A stretch of DNA of 64,000 nt from Vitis vinifera (GCF_030704535.1 NC_081818.1:29406001-29470000); one strand, 5' to 3'. Positions 13,481 to 29,527 are shown, numbered from the stretch's first letter. Program-made: numbers and translations. Notes: generated by a model from the letters alone, not told the origin.

Positions 13481-14033
13481 TCCTCAGTCTAGGAAAGAGC
13501 ATTTAGACAAAGTCATCTCAAAGGGCCCAGAGCCCAAGCTATACTAGTAAGCAAATCCTCCGTGCTCTGGCATGCAGGCCCATTGGGCTAGCAGGGTGTG
13601 CTTCCCTTGCCTTGGCCCAACTCGAATTTAGCAAATTCAACTACTTGGGATGTAAACTTCTTGAGATGGGCAGTTGTTATTTTGAAATTCAATTGGTTCA
13701 ATGTAAATTTGTACTCGAATAGATTTAACGACTGTGGACCCTCCACATTCAAACTGCTCATGCCTCAAGCAGACAAGAATTTCAAAAACCCAAGAATTTG
13801 TACAGAAGGATTGGTGGTCTTAGGATCCAAACAGACCCTTAAGGACAATCCAACTTTAATTTGGGCTGCCCAATTCAAATTTCAAAACGGGAGGTTCCCA
13901 CCCAAATGAGCATAACGGTCAGAAACGCAGCTGGATGGGTGATATTCAAATTTCAAATTTCAAAAAAAAGGCACCACCTGCACCCTAATTTTTAGCCTTT
14001 TCAAACGGCTACTTGACAACTGTCTATACTCTC
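13481..14033 (+). promoter_or_regulatory. Upstream region of alpha-tubulin
   Basis: The DNA before the tubulin TATA box contains GGCCCA/TGGGCT (site II-like) motifs near 13578-13590 and again near 13613, a class frequent in promoters of growth-linked plant genes. An open frame of 103 codons at 13598-13909 has no recognisable domain and looks fortuitous. The extent of the promoter is a guess. Confidence 0.4.
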
Positions 14034-14039
14034 TATATA
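14034..14039 (+). promoter_or_regulatory. TATA box of alpha-tubulin
   Basis: TATATA lies within CTCTATATAGAGAG about 145 bp before the tubulin ATG. The implied leader of about 115 bp is pyrimidine-rich, as is usual for highly expressed plant genes. Confidence 0.7.
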
Positions 14040-14182
14040 GAGAGAGCTTCCTTCATTTCCACGCTCTCACATTCTCTGTTCCATTTGACGTCTTCGTATA
14101 CGTCTGTGGCAGCCCCCGCTCTCTTTCTCCCAGTTTATCTCTCAGTCTTGCAGTGTAATATTTCTTTTCTTAGGCCGGAAAA

Positions 14183-15820
<1,638 letters not shown>

Positions 15821-17795
15821 ATGGTGTTAGCCTCTTCTGTTCTGAAGTTGAAAGTCAATGGTCTCATTGGTCTGCAATGGAGGGATTCATTAGGGTTTAC
15901 AATTGTAGCTTAGTGCTTGTTGCTTTCTTGGCTTATTCTGTTCTAGGTCCAAATTAATTCTAGTGAATGAAAACTCGGTTTCAATCTTCCATTAGATTGT
16001 CCTCTTTCACTCATTTGTTCTGCTGTTATATCTGCTGCTCTTGAGATTGAACATTAACAATGATATGGGATTCAATTTTGGTTAACCATCCTCAATTCTC
16101 AAACCTAAACTCATCAAACCCAGTAGCCTGAATTCAATACCAACAGGATTCAAAACTCTGAGCAATTTTAGGAATTCAAAAGCAAGAGCAGGACTGTTGA
16201 AGACCCGATCCCCCACCCCCCCATAGTATTCATGAGCTCAACTTTTTGGGGGCTTTTTCTACAGGTCAACTATGTTATTGGCATGCCTGATCCATGCATT
16301 TATGCTGCTCAAACAAAGTCATACTGTAGCGCCTATCATGGATAAATCCAATTTATCGGATTTTATGCCACTAGGAAAGCAAAGTAATCAGATTCATAAT
16401 GCTCAAACAAAGTCATAAAGCATGTTTCATATCCAATTAATCAGATCTATGCTGCCTGCATAAGTCTTGTTTTGTCTCTGTACATTGTCACTTTTAGTCT
16501 ATTCTTCATTCAACAGTCTATGCCGACACATATCAGTGGGGCAACTGACTAATTTGCTATCACAAGACCTTCAATTTATGCGGAAAATGAGTTCATGGAA
16601 TTGGTTTTTTAGGGAAAATCCTAAAGATATCCACTGTTAGTACTATATGCAAAATTCATGCCAGAAAAGTGATAAAGGAATGCCATCATTTTCAAAGGAA
16701 GTAGAATGAAATGGCAAGTGACTTCGCCCTGCAATATGGCGAAATCAAACTGTCGGCAACCGAAATTTCAGGGCCCCAATTCAAGAGTTTGTTAAATAAT
16801 AACAAATTTGGATGGTTACTGTCCATGTGATAAGCTGCTCTAAGCAAGACTTCGAACAACTCAATCCCTTGAACTCCCCTGTTGAGGGGAGGCAGCTAGA
16901 TGCCTTTGGGGCCCAAAGACCAGAGTGGCCATCCCACCAGGTCATCCAAGCAACAAGTCGCAACTCGCTACCAGCTGCGTGACATGTGTAAATAGCGATG
17001 CATATGGCAACCAGAATCAGAGCCCCATGCCTCCAAAATAGGAAAAGGGACTCAACATAGATATTTTAAGCACAGGCAATTTAAAATTGGTTTATGCCAT
17101 CATGCCCCTGATACTGAATGTGTTTCTCAACCACTATATCACATTACCAAAACAAGGATTCCCTCACCAATAGAAATATAAGGAAAAAAAAATTGCAGAA
17201 CAATGGATTTAATTTCAAGCCAATGCCAAAACTTTTCAACTCTAATATCAAGATGACTCGGACTTTTTCCCCAGTTTGAACCCTTTATCTTCATGGAACT
17301 TTTGTCGGGGTCTTGAGTCAACACAATAGAATGAAAACCACACAACATTAGTATAACATTAGTTTCAGAAATTGGGAAAATAACTATATCTTATATATCA
17401 GTTATTTACAATCATTTCTATCAAGAACACTTCCCCATTCTGCAATGATTAATACTAGACAATGGGGTTTGTATGGTAATCCTTTAGTCCATACGTGCTC
17501 TACCCAATATCAAGCATCTTAAATTAAGGGAGTGGTCTATAATAGAATCATTGTCTCAGCAACTCAATCTTAAAGGAAAATAAAGATGCTAATTTGACAC
17601 TAAGCATGGCAATCAACCGACCAATCCAAGCTCTAAATCGACGTATTTACAGGAGAAAGCACAAATGATTGAGGGGTCCATATGGTCAAGCAGGTATGGG
17701 ACACATGGGTCCTGAGCCTCAACAACTAGTATCCTTGTTTGATATGTTCCCACACCAGAAAAAGAAAACACGATCCCCCTGCCATTCTCACTCTC
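15821..17795. other. Tubulin 3' region and spacer
   Basis: The first 200 bp should be the tubulin 3' UTR; an AATGAAA motif near 15965 is a possible weak poly(A) signal. The remaining 1.7 kb up to the next TATA box contains no frame above 70 codons with a recognisable product and no clear repeat. Confidence 0.5.
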
Positions 17796-17802
17796 TATAT
17801 AT
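17796..17802 (+). promoter_or_regulatory. TATA box of PRE-like bHLH
   Basis: TATATAT sits about 50 bp upstream of the ATG at 17851, implying a very short leader of roughly 20-25 bp. Confidence 0.6.
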
Positions 17803-17850
17803 CTTTCTTGCTTGGTAACTGAATGAAACAGACACTGCTAAGCTCTAGTA

Positions 17851-18215
17851 ATGGCCAGCAGAAGATCAAAACCTTCAAGTAGTGTCCCAGAAGATGAGCT
17901 TAAGGATCTTATCATGAAACTTCGCGCATTGTTACCAACTGAAATCAATAGAAACAACACAACCAGGGTATGTATAAGTCCCTTTTTTTTTCCCTGGCCA
18001 CAACCCATGTCATATATCGTATCATTCAACAACTTGGTTCTATGTTTGTAATCTAGGTTTCACTGTGGAGGCTTCTTGAGGAGACATGCAATCATATCAA
18101 GAGGCTGCAGACTGAAGTTGATGGCCTGAGTGAGAGACTATATGAGCTAATGGCCTCTCCCAACACCAGTACTGCTGAAGCAGACATCTTAAGAAGGGTC
18201 TTTGAGCAACAATAG
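17851..18215 (+). CDS. PRE/KIDARI-like atypical HLH protein, 91 aa
   Basis: Small nuclear helix-loop-helix protein of the PACLOBUTRAZOL RESISTANCE / KIDARI / ILI family. These promote cell elongation in gibberellin, brassinosteroid and light responses by binding and disabling other bHLH proteins. Two exons, 17851-17967 and 18057-18215, joined in phase 0 to give 91 residues, the usual family length (about 92). The N-terminus MASRRSKPSSS is Ser/Arg-rich; helix 1 is about 15-30, the loop 31-41 and helix 2 about 42-70, with the family-like segments LLEETCNHIKRL and VDGLSERL. The basic DNA-binding residues (His-Glu-Arg pattern) are missing, as expected for a non-DNA-binding antagonist. It is more diverged from Arabidopsis PRE1-6 than typical members in the loop and at the C-terminus (ending RRVFEQQ), so no specific symbol is assigned. 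Confidence 0.9.
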
Positions 18216-18587
18216 ACACTGCAATATTTTTTGCTATTGCAGTTCTATGGTTTGCGCTACATCTCATGGAGAGTATGTGTATGTTTACCATAATTAACTA
18301 AGTTGGAGGAAAGGCTGACTTAGCATCTTCAAGAGTACTGAAGTTGTCTGAGTGCTGCATGGGTTGCTTATGAAAACCCTAAATCCATCTCCTTCAATCC
18401 ACTTTTGTTGTGTTTTTGAGTGTGTAGATTTGCTCCCGGGGCTGGCTGCTCTTCATATATGCACCACCCATAAGTGGAGCTAAGTTTAATATATATATTT
18501 ATTTCTGTTTCAATGCACTGTTTTTTCCAATTTCTTTTGGCTGGCAGATTAACAAACTGTTCTATTAGTCTTATATTAATGGTTAGG

Positions 18588-18609
18588 TGGTTGGTTGGTT
18601 GGTTGGTTG
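18588..18609. repeat. (GGTT)n microsatellite
   Basis: About five tandem GGTT/TTGG units follow the PRE-like gene. Confidence 0.7.
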
Positions 18610-19610
18610 ATTACGTTTCTTAAGTTTCTTATACTAAAAAAGAAAAAACAATATAGGAAAATGAAAAAATAAAATAAAATAAAAGAGAGAATTTTATTTT
18701 TATTTTTAAAAGAAGTTTAAACTCTTGAGATTTATTTCTTATTTCTATATATTTTTCTACATAAAAAAATGAAAATTTTGAAAATATATTGATATTTAAA
18801 ATATTTTTTATTTTATTATATATAAATTTCTTTTTTTCTTTTTTTTTTTAAATCCAGAATTTATATTCAAATGGAAGAAAGTCTAAAGCTATAATTATTC
18901 ATCATAAAGGAGTAGAAAATTAAATTCTTAATGAATACACCTTCTCCCACTTTTTCTTTAAAAGAAAACTGAGAATAAATTTTTTAATATTTTTTTGTTA
19001 TTTTCCTGGTATTTTTAAATTTTTTAATAGTATTTAAATATAAAAATTTATTTAACTTCATATATTTTATTTTTACTTTACATGATTACAAAATTGGTGA
19101 TAAAAATTATAACTAGGAAGTTGCTTAAAGACTAAGCTTTGGCATTACAAATGCTTCTCCACTAACAATATTTTTACTATTTTACATGAAGAAGAATGCC
19201 TTTTTTAACTAACAATTTCTACTAAGAATGCCAAACACTTTATTAAAAGCATCTCATCAACTCTTCTTGGTAGCCCAATAAGAATCCTGTTTGTTACTCT
19301 CCACAACATAATAATAGAAAAATATAAAAATTAAATTAAAAAATAAAAGTAGAATATATCAATTTCTTATAGATATAATTCTTATTTTATATTTTTTTTA
19401 AATATTAATAAGATGATATCTAATTTTCGACGGCATAAAAAAAGTTAAAAATTTGACTTTTTTCTCTTCAATTAAAAGTGATATGCTGATGTCAGTTAAT
19501 ATAATAAATCGAACCTATTGATAATGAGTTCACTTTAATTATATTGGTAGATATCAATGCGTTATTTTTATTTCTAACAGAATAGAAAATATTGATCGGT
19601 CAAAAAAAAT

Positions 19611-19623
19611 AATAAATAAATAA

Positions 19624-19656
<33 letters not shown>
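19611..19656. repeat. (TAAA)n-(TA)n microsatellite
   Basis: TAAA units (19611-19629) run into about 14 TA units (to 19656). It is a likely length-variable marker. Confidence 0.85.
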
Positions 19657-19659
<3 letters not shown>

Positions 19660-19710
19660 TTATTTTATATACTTAAAAATTGCTTTTAAATATTTGGAAA
19701 CCACTTTAGG

Positions 19711-19902
19711 TAGTGTGAATTGAGTTGTTTTCTTCCTTGAAAGCCTGAATAGCTAGCTTAATCACATAATACATAAGGATGAGACTGTTGGGCCTGTGTG
19801 GGCCAAGCCCAAACCAATATGACATTCTCAAAAGTTTGTTCTAAAGAGGGCCATGAACAACAATAAAGCTCGCTTGGATGATCCAATACTCTTTGACACA
19901 AG
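19711..19902. repeat. Diverged repeat, copy A
   Basis: This stretch shares ordered blocks with 21744-21915: GTGTGAAT-GAGTTGTTT, CCTGAAT, GGGCC/GGGTCC with GGGC-AAGCCCA, and CTTGGATGATCCA. Spacing is similar but many substitutions and small gaps separate the copies. It is an old dispersed repeat or local duplication of unknown type. Confidence 0.6.
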
Positions 19903-20490
19903 TACAAAATATTCGGAAACTTCTTTAAAAACTATTTTAGAATTGGTATTTTCAAAAACATGCCAAAACATTAATATTACGCTTGGTTCCAAGAAAATAT
20001 AAAGAAAAAAAATGTTAACAAAAATGGTTTTATCATATTTAGTTTTATTATGAAAAATAAGACAAAAATTAAATACGATTAAAATTGCTTTAAAACTTAT
20101 ATATTTTTTAATTATTTAACCTTGATATAGAATAAAAAATTAAATATGATTAAAATTGGTTAAAATTTTATATATTTTTAAATTATTTAATTTTGATATA
20201 AAATAATAAAAATAAGCAAAATGAATTAGAAGTAACATATAAAAATAATTTATTAATTTTAAATCTATTTTTTATTTTCTTTAATTATTATTTTTTTCTC
20301 TTTGCTTTTCTTTTTAATTTTTCTCAAATTTTCTAGGAAGCATAATCTAAGACTTTTGATTAAAAACTTTGAAAGAAGAAAAGAATTCACATGATTCTTT
20401 GTTTTGTAGTATATGTCATGGAGACAACCTCTATCTTTTGGGTTTTATTATATGGTATATGCAAGGTTGATTTACTATTTTTAAAATCTG

Positions 20491-20586
20491 TTTGGTAGTG
20501 ATTTTAAAAAGTGTTTCTAAACTTTCTAATATTTGAAAATTTTTATTATTCAAATGTTAAAAACGTTTTCTAAAATCACTATCAAA
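20491..20586. mobile_element. Small foldback MITE-like element
   Basis: TTTGGTAGTGATTTTA (20491-20506) and TAAAATCACTATCAAA (20571-20586) are inverted with one mismatch, enclosing about 64 bp of AT-rich DNA. Related CACTATCAAA and AAAATCACT motifs appear near 12265-12440, 54660-54840 and 56520-56820, which suggests one family. No target-site duplication is clear. Confidence 0.5.
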
Positions 20587-21743
20587 TGCACTCTCAAACA
20601 TCTACTCTTCATTTGCGAAGTAAATAGATAGATAATGCTTTTAATTTCAAAAATATTTGTATAAATTTATTGGTTTGATAGATGAATAAATAAGGAAAAA
20701 TGAAAATAAAAATGAAAGTAGTCTCTCTTTCCATTTCAAAAATGTTAAGTGGGAAAGAAAACAAATGTATGAAAATGAAAAACTAATAAGTTACCATGCC
20801 ACATTGGTGTTGGTAATAAAAGTAATCTTTTAAAAAGACAAAAATTAAATCTAAATTCCCTTATGGTGATTTTTTTAAAAGGCATGATATTAATTATATA
20901 TATAAAGAGAATCATTTCTTCAATAAAATATTTTTAGTTTTTACATTTTTTTTTAGAAATAGTTTTAAGAAAAATCATTAATGCTTAAAAACAACCTAAA
21001 AAATATTTTGATAATATTTTTGTAATATATTAAATAACAATTTTATTTTAAGAATTACCTATTAGCTTAATTTCTAAGCAGAAGAGCTTTCAAACATTAA
21101 TAAATATTTCCAACCTGAAATTTACTTCCAAACAAACTCTAAACATGTGATAACCCAAATTGTATAAACAAAAAAATTATATATTATATAAAAATAATAA
21201 TTTTTAAAAGAATTATTCATAATTGATTGTTTAAAAATCACGATTTTCTCGAGACTTTTTGAAAAGAATTTTAAAATTTTGTTTAAAACTTAGGACTCGT
21301 TCTATTTTTTTTGTTAAATTGTTATTTATTTTTTAACTTAAAAATAATTTTTAAAAACAAGTTTCAAAAACATATTACAAAATAAGGTCTTTTTTTTTTT
21401 GTTTTTAAAAACGATTGAAAATAATTTTTACTCATTCTTTAAAAATTATTTGTTCAAACAATATTAAAAAATTTAAAAACAGAAAACTATTTTTATAAAT
21501 TATAATCCCATGAAAAGTGCCCTTTCGCCCCTTGGAAAAGGTAGAAGGACCCTTTGTGCCCTTAATTCAATTCCATGGGCTCCCAAAGAAGCTAAAAAAG
21601 GGCTAAGGTTTCAGACAAGCATAACATCAAATGAACACCATCAATGGCAAAAGCTTGGTGTTTTCTTAAATGGCCACCCTTTTTTAATATTACATAACAT
21701 AATTTACAATAAATAAATTCCTCATTAGACAACATTCTAGAGT

Positions 21744-21915
21744 GGCTGTGTGAATGGAGTTGTTTCTTTCGAAACCTGAATGTGGCCAGCCTAACAACAT
21801 TTGCAATAAGACCCTTGGGTCCATCTGGGCTAAGCCCAAAAAGTTTAGAGAAAATAGAGGCCCACGACCCAACCTTAGAGCTTGGATGATCCACTATTCT
21901 TGAGAATCTTGATAC
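21744..21915. repeat. Diverged repeat, copy B
   Basis: Partner of 19711-19902 in the same orientation; the strongest shared block is CTTGGATGATCCA. The copies lie about 2 kb apart between the PRE-like gene and the 138-aa gene. Confidence 0.6.
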
Positions 21916-22300
21916 AACATATTTGGTAGTTTTGGCAATTATTTTTAAAGTAAAGTATTTTCTAGTTTTTATTTCCATAATCAAAAGACGGAAAATAATT
22001 TTCAAAAAAATCAATCTCCTTTTTTCCTTTTTTCCATTAGAATTTTTTTAAAAAAAATAAAATAGAATAAAATATAATTCATTTTTGGGAAGAGTTAGAA
22101 CAAGTTTTTCCGTACTTTCCCCTCTTCTTTTCCCTTCTGATCTCCTTGCTTTTCTCCCTCAAGTTTCCCGAGAAACAAAAGCTTATCGTCTTTCAAAGAA
22201 AAATATTAAAAACAATCTCAAAATCTTTATCACAGATCCAAGAAAACCGAAGCTGGGCGTGGTAGACTGGTAGTAGTTAAGATGCTTTAAATTTTCCAAA

Positions 22301-23010
22301 ATTTTCCTAGAAAGAGAGCCAAACAGAGGAAATCGCAAAGAAACAACCAAAGTTCTTTCTACATATTATCAGCTCTTGTATTCCAATCATTCTTCACTGT
22401 ACACCACAAGAGAACCTATCATCAACCTAGAACAAGAGAGACAGAGAAAAGAGTGAACACAGGTCCAACCACAACCTCTCAACAACTGCTTCCACCTCTA
22501 CTGCAGCTCTCGTCTATTCCTGGGAAACCAAACCAAATCCTATTAGTCTCATTCTAAAGTCTAAACAGCTTGTTAACCATAATTTCACGTTTAATTTCAA
22601 AAACTATTTCATATGCTGAAACTCGTTTAGAAAAAAAAAAGAAGAAGAAAATAAGGAAATCTCGATTTTGGCGGGAAAATCGAAAAAAAAATGGAATTTC
22701 TGAGGAGACGGAAAACTGAAACCAACGCAAAAAGTTTCAAGAAAGAATTGGATTTGTTATGTAATTTTATTTTTTTTCCCTTTTGAAAGGCCAAAACCAC
22801 GTGTTAATCAAATTAAAAGAGATTTTCCTTTTTTGCCTACGGTTTTCTCGGCAAGCAAACAGAGGAAAAGTTTTAAAATGAAGATTAGAACTACAAGATG
22901 ATAAAAGACACGGATTAAGCATGTAAAATCAAGTTTCGGATAGAAAACGGTTCAAGAAAAAGAACAGAGGGAGCTAGAACCAGAATAGAACTAACGTCGA
23001 CGATTCAATA
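22301..23010 (-). other. Probable 3' UTR of the 138-aa gene and spacer
   Basis: About 700 bp downstream of the 138-aa gene is less AT-biased than its surroundings and contains no recognisable coding frame. Part of it is probably 3' UTR, possibly with an intron, but no poly(A) signal or splice pair is convincing. Confidence 0.35.
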
Positions 23011-23427
23011 TTAAGTCTTGATCGGAGTCTTTCCGCTGAGAGGCGAAGATGGCAAGATCGGCCTGGAGAGAAGCACGACGTCCATCTGCGAAGACACGTG
23101 GTGGAGGGGGCCGGAGACCTTGTCTTTCGCGCTCAAACCCTCCCCAATATCCTCACCGAGATGCAAATCCTCCTCCCTGATCCGTAACACTTGGCTGTGC
23201 ACACAGGCATTGTTCTTCGTCCACTTCCCCACCTTCGCCACCGACTTAGGCGACTCGAACTCCTCCGATGACCCCCCACTCTCCTGATCATCAACATCCT
23301 CCGTCCACATCCGGTGATCATAAACCTTCTTCCTCCCACCATCGCCCATCATCAAAAACTCCTTCAATTTCTCAGAATCAGATCCTGAGATTCCACCTCG
23401 CGATTCCTTCACATCCTTCACAGTCAT
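23011..23427 (-). CDS. Unrecognised plant protein, 138 aa, single exon
   Basis: An uninterrupted 138-codon frame starts MTVKDVKESRGG and ends SGKTPIKT. It is markedly GC-richer than the flanking DNA, which supports real coding. It is hydrophilic, with no signal peptide or membrane segment. Features seen are a Gly/Ser-rich N-terminus, an acidic stretch around ESGGSSEEFESP (about 49-60), a Trp-containing segment KVGKWTKNNACVHSQ (about 66-80), an acidic-basic segment IREEDLHLGEDIGEG, and a C-terminus with SRPILPSSPLSGKTP. I do not recognise a domain and propose no function. A TATA-like motif and several ACGT-core sites upstream support expression. It may belong to a plant-specific family of small disordered proteins. 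Confidence 0.75.
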   Translation of the reverse strand: MTVKDVKESRGGISGSDSEKLKEFLMMGDGGRKKVYDHRMWTEDVDDQESGGSSEEFESPKSVAKVGKWTKNNACVHSQVLRIREEDLHLGEDIGEGLSAKDKVSGPLHHVSSQMDVVLLSRPILPSSPLSGKTPIKT

Positions 23428-23555
23428 CTTCCGATGATCTCCAAAATCCAGAAAAATTTTGAAATTTCAAAAGCCTTCACTGTTGCGCAACGGAAGCTAG
23501 CAGGAAAAAAAGAGAGGAAAGAAATCGTTTGGAAAATATGAATACGAGCGGAAGG

Positions 23556-23566
23556 AAATATATACA
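23556..23566 (-). promoter_or_regulatory. TATA box of the 138-aa gene
   Basis: A TATATAT-type motif on the minus strand lies about 130 bp upstream of the ATG at 23427, between the start codon and the ACGT-core cluster. Confidence 0.55.
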
Positions 23567-23618
23567 AGCCAGGCCGAGAGGTTCCGTGAGGTGAGGTGTC
23601 GAGTGAGTCAGAGATGGT

Positions 23619-23675
23619 GACGTGGGTGATGGAGAGACACGTGGAGGTGGAGAGAGAGAAACCGGCTATCACGTG
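23619..23675 (-). promoter_or_regulatory. ACGT-core (G-box/ABRE-like) cluster
   Basis: Within 57 bp lie GACGTGGG (23619-23626), CACGTG (23638-23643) and CACGTG (23670-23675), about 55-120 bp upstream of the TATA motif. Clustered CACGTG/ACGTGG sites are bound by bZIP (ABF) and bHLH (PIF) factors and typify ABA-, stress- or light-regulated promoters. Such regulation is inferred, not shown. Confidence 0.65.
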
Positions 23676-23756
23676 TTGAACGGAGAGAGACATGTGGTGG
23701 TGTTGGGAGACTGGTCCAAGCCGTTGCCGTTTTGACGGCATCCATCTTCGGATCAA

Positions 23757-25482
23757 TTTTTAATTAATTAACGTGAGATAATTGTTGCAATAAATCAGAA
23801 CCCTACACCTCACCAATCCATTTTCTAATAAAAATCTTATAAGCTTTTTAAAATTGAAAACTCTGCCAAGTGCTTTTAAAATTTTTAAAATATTTCCTAA
23901 ACTTTAAAAACGTATTTTGAGAACTTGTTTTAAAAATATGAATTTTTTAAAATATAATTTAATTATTTTAAACTGTTCTCATTTGTTTTTTAAGATTATT
24001 TTTAAAAAATAATTATATAAATATAAAAATAATATCATACACAAAAGTTTTTTTAAAATCAATAAATAAGTATTATTAATATAAAGATTATTAAAATATT
24101 ACTATTATTATTAATTTTATTATACCCTGATATTAGTTGATAATCATGATTTTGAGTCTTGACTAAGGATGAGGTTGAATTAAAGCTAAAAACAAAAAGG
24201 AGATTAATCAAGCTCAACTTCCAACAATAGCTAACTATCCGAGACGAGAGGCCACGTCAAACTTAAACGGTGTCGTTTGGGTTCACATGGGGCATGGGAG
24301 GTGCGAGAATTGTGGCCAAGTAATGTGGGCTGAAGGTGCAAAATGGGGTACATGTGGCATGTGGTTAGAGGATTAGTGGATTTGTCCAAGTCTTGAGATC
24401 TTTGGATTGTGTAACTAAATCCATTTCTTCAAGCTCTAACAATTGAAATCTGACGTTACATGTGGAGGTACAAGATCGCATCATGGTGGGTCCAGGAACA
24501 GGTGGAGCAGCCTGGTGGAGACTCTCATTCAGAATATATATATTATTAAATACGTGAAGGCAGTGACTAGACGGTGTGACAACTTCCTTATCGTCATATG
24601 TGACTAACTAAGAGACCACATATGACGACTTTAATCTTCAATGAATGATTGGAACATAATAAGAGCAGTTTCCGGTCAAACTAACAAATATATTCTCAAC
24701 CTAAAATTTGCGTTTCATCAAATTTCATTTTATTCTAATTTTTAAAATTTTTCCCCTTTAAAACCACAACTAATAACAGTCATTGTAGCTTTAAATTTAA
24801 AATCATATCTATCGATAATGATTTTAATTTGATTATTTTTTAATTTTTTCGTTTTAAAATCATAATTAATTATTATGATTTTAAATTTAAATTTAAAACT
24901 ATGATGACCAACTGTGATTTTTCATATTAAAGAAAAATCAGATGAATGATTACCAATTATGATTTTTCACATTAAAGAAAAGAGATGAATGATTACCAAC
25001 TATGGTTTTTCACATTAAAGAAAAGTCAAATGAATGATTACGTGACTACAAAGACTATCTTTCAAGCTAATTACCCTTTTAAGTTAGTTTGAAAATACGG
25101 GTTTTATAGAATTTTTAAATATATACTAAAATTAGAGTTTTAAGATATTTAATAAAAATAGGCCCTTTAAAAAAAATTTAACAAAAATAGGCCAATTTCC
25201 AACATTTATTTTTTAACCTTCAACCCAAGATCTCCATTTCTTTTTTATCCCTCCCTTTCCTTCCATTTTTGGTTCATAAAAAGGCTGTTAATTTCATTCT
25301 CTTGAGGGCTTTATGGTCAATTCCAATCCTATTGATTTAAAATTATCGCACAAATAATAAGAAAAGAATGTGATGAAATTTTAAATAAATACAAGACATG
25401 GTAAATCAATGATCTTATTTACTTTAATCATATCTTTTTACCTTAATTTATTCCTTCCTACCAATACAATTTTAACCACATA
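23757..25482. other. AT-rich spacer
   Basis: No gene is seen. The stretch is AT-rich, with a GC-richer island at about 24240-24520 that has no open frame of note, and a three-unit tandem repeat at 24904-25041. Confidence 0.55.
24904..25041. repeat. Tandem repeat, about 43 bp x 3
   Basis: Units near 24904, 24941 and 24983 each contain GATTACCAA-TATG-TTTTTCA followed by ATTAAAGAAAA, with a partial fourth unit. Copies differ at several bases and in length (about 37-46 bp). Confidence 0.75.
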
Positions 25483-25613
25483 TTACCTTGGATTTAGAAG
25501 AATACCATAAAGCAGAGATTACCTTGGATTTAGAAGAATACCATAAAGCAGAGATTACCATGGATTTAGAAGAATACCATAAAGTAGCGATTACCTTGGA
25601 TTTAGAAGAATAC
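25483..25613. repeat. 36-bp tandem repeat, 3.6 copies
   Basis: Units at 25483, 25519 and 25555 (36 bp each) and a partial at 25591 are nearly identical and begin TTACCTTGGATTTAGAAG. The period is a multiple of three, so the minus strand stays open through it and encodes a 12-residue repeat ending ALWYSSKS. There is no evidence that this frame is expressed. Confidence 0.9.
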
Positions 25614-26129
25614 GTGGCATTTTGCATTTCCTTTTGGGAAAGGATATGTAACAAGTGAAAGGGACAGGAAACAAACCCTAGACAGGCTGCACATTCTATT
25701 AGGTGCTGCATGTGAGGCTTATGTTGAAGGAGAACGATAAAATCTGAGGGAGGAGAGTTTTTTGCGTTTAGGCAAAAGCATGTGAGGTTCATGCGGGGGT
25801 AGGACCATAAAATCTGCCATCAAACCTAATTAAGGGTTAGGCATGATTTTTAGGGAGAAAGAGAGATCAGACATGGATGAACGTATAGACTACCTGCCAC
25901 CCAAAAAAAAGATTGGTAGAATTTAACAGGTTTCACTCTTTTATCAACCATAACAAAAAAGGGGAAAAACCATCCTTGACAATAGTCATGCTCTAAGCAA
26001 TTAACCAAAACATGCAAAATTGGTTCCGGGATTCACTAAAATAGAGGAGAGACTGAACAGAAGCATCCAGACAAGAAAACTAGTAACTGAAACGTCAAGG
26101 AACTGAAAAAGATGTGGCATAAAATGAAT

Positions 26130-29340
<3,211 letters not shown>

Positions 29341-29418
29341 GGTTCCGTCGGCCTCTGCTTGGACACCTGCAAAATGAAGGCAAAATGGGAGAAGACGAAG
29401 GTCAGAAACGATGTTTGC

Positions 29419-29527
29419 TTATATAGGCAAGCCCTAAACCCTAATCGATAGAATTACAACTTTACCCCCCCATATGGGGTCGTTCTTGGGCTGGGCTAAT
29501 AGATGTTGAAATTATCAGTTGGATTTG
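29419..29527 (-). promoter_or_regulatory. RPS9: RPS9 core promoter: TATA, telo-box, site II
   Basis: On the minus strand TATATAA occupies 29419-29425. The plus-strand telo-box AAACCCTAA is at 29436-29444, and TGGGCT site II-type motifs occur near 29487-29496 and 29526. Telo-box plus site II is the hallmark of plant ribosomal-protein promoters and links them to growth and TCP-factor control. The implied leader is about 50 bp. Confidence 0.85.

Larger units (their letters stand above)
18216..22300. other. AT-rich spacer, no gene seen
   Basis: About 4 kb of very AT-rich DNA. It contains a GGTT microsatellite, a TAAA/TA microsatellite, a small foldback at 20491-20586 and one diverged repeat pair, all listed separately. 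The 140-codon minus frame at 21592-22014 overlaps one copy of that pair and has no recognisable domain, so it is not called. Confidence 0.55.

Noticed and set aside
13598-13909. 103-codon plus frame upstream of tubulin
   Set aside because: No domain, no plausible promoter of its own, and composition like the spacer.
21592-22014. 140-codon minus frame
   Set aside because: AT-rich, overlaps one copy of a diverged repeat, no recognisable domain.
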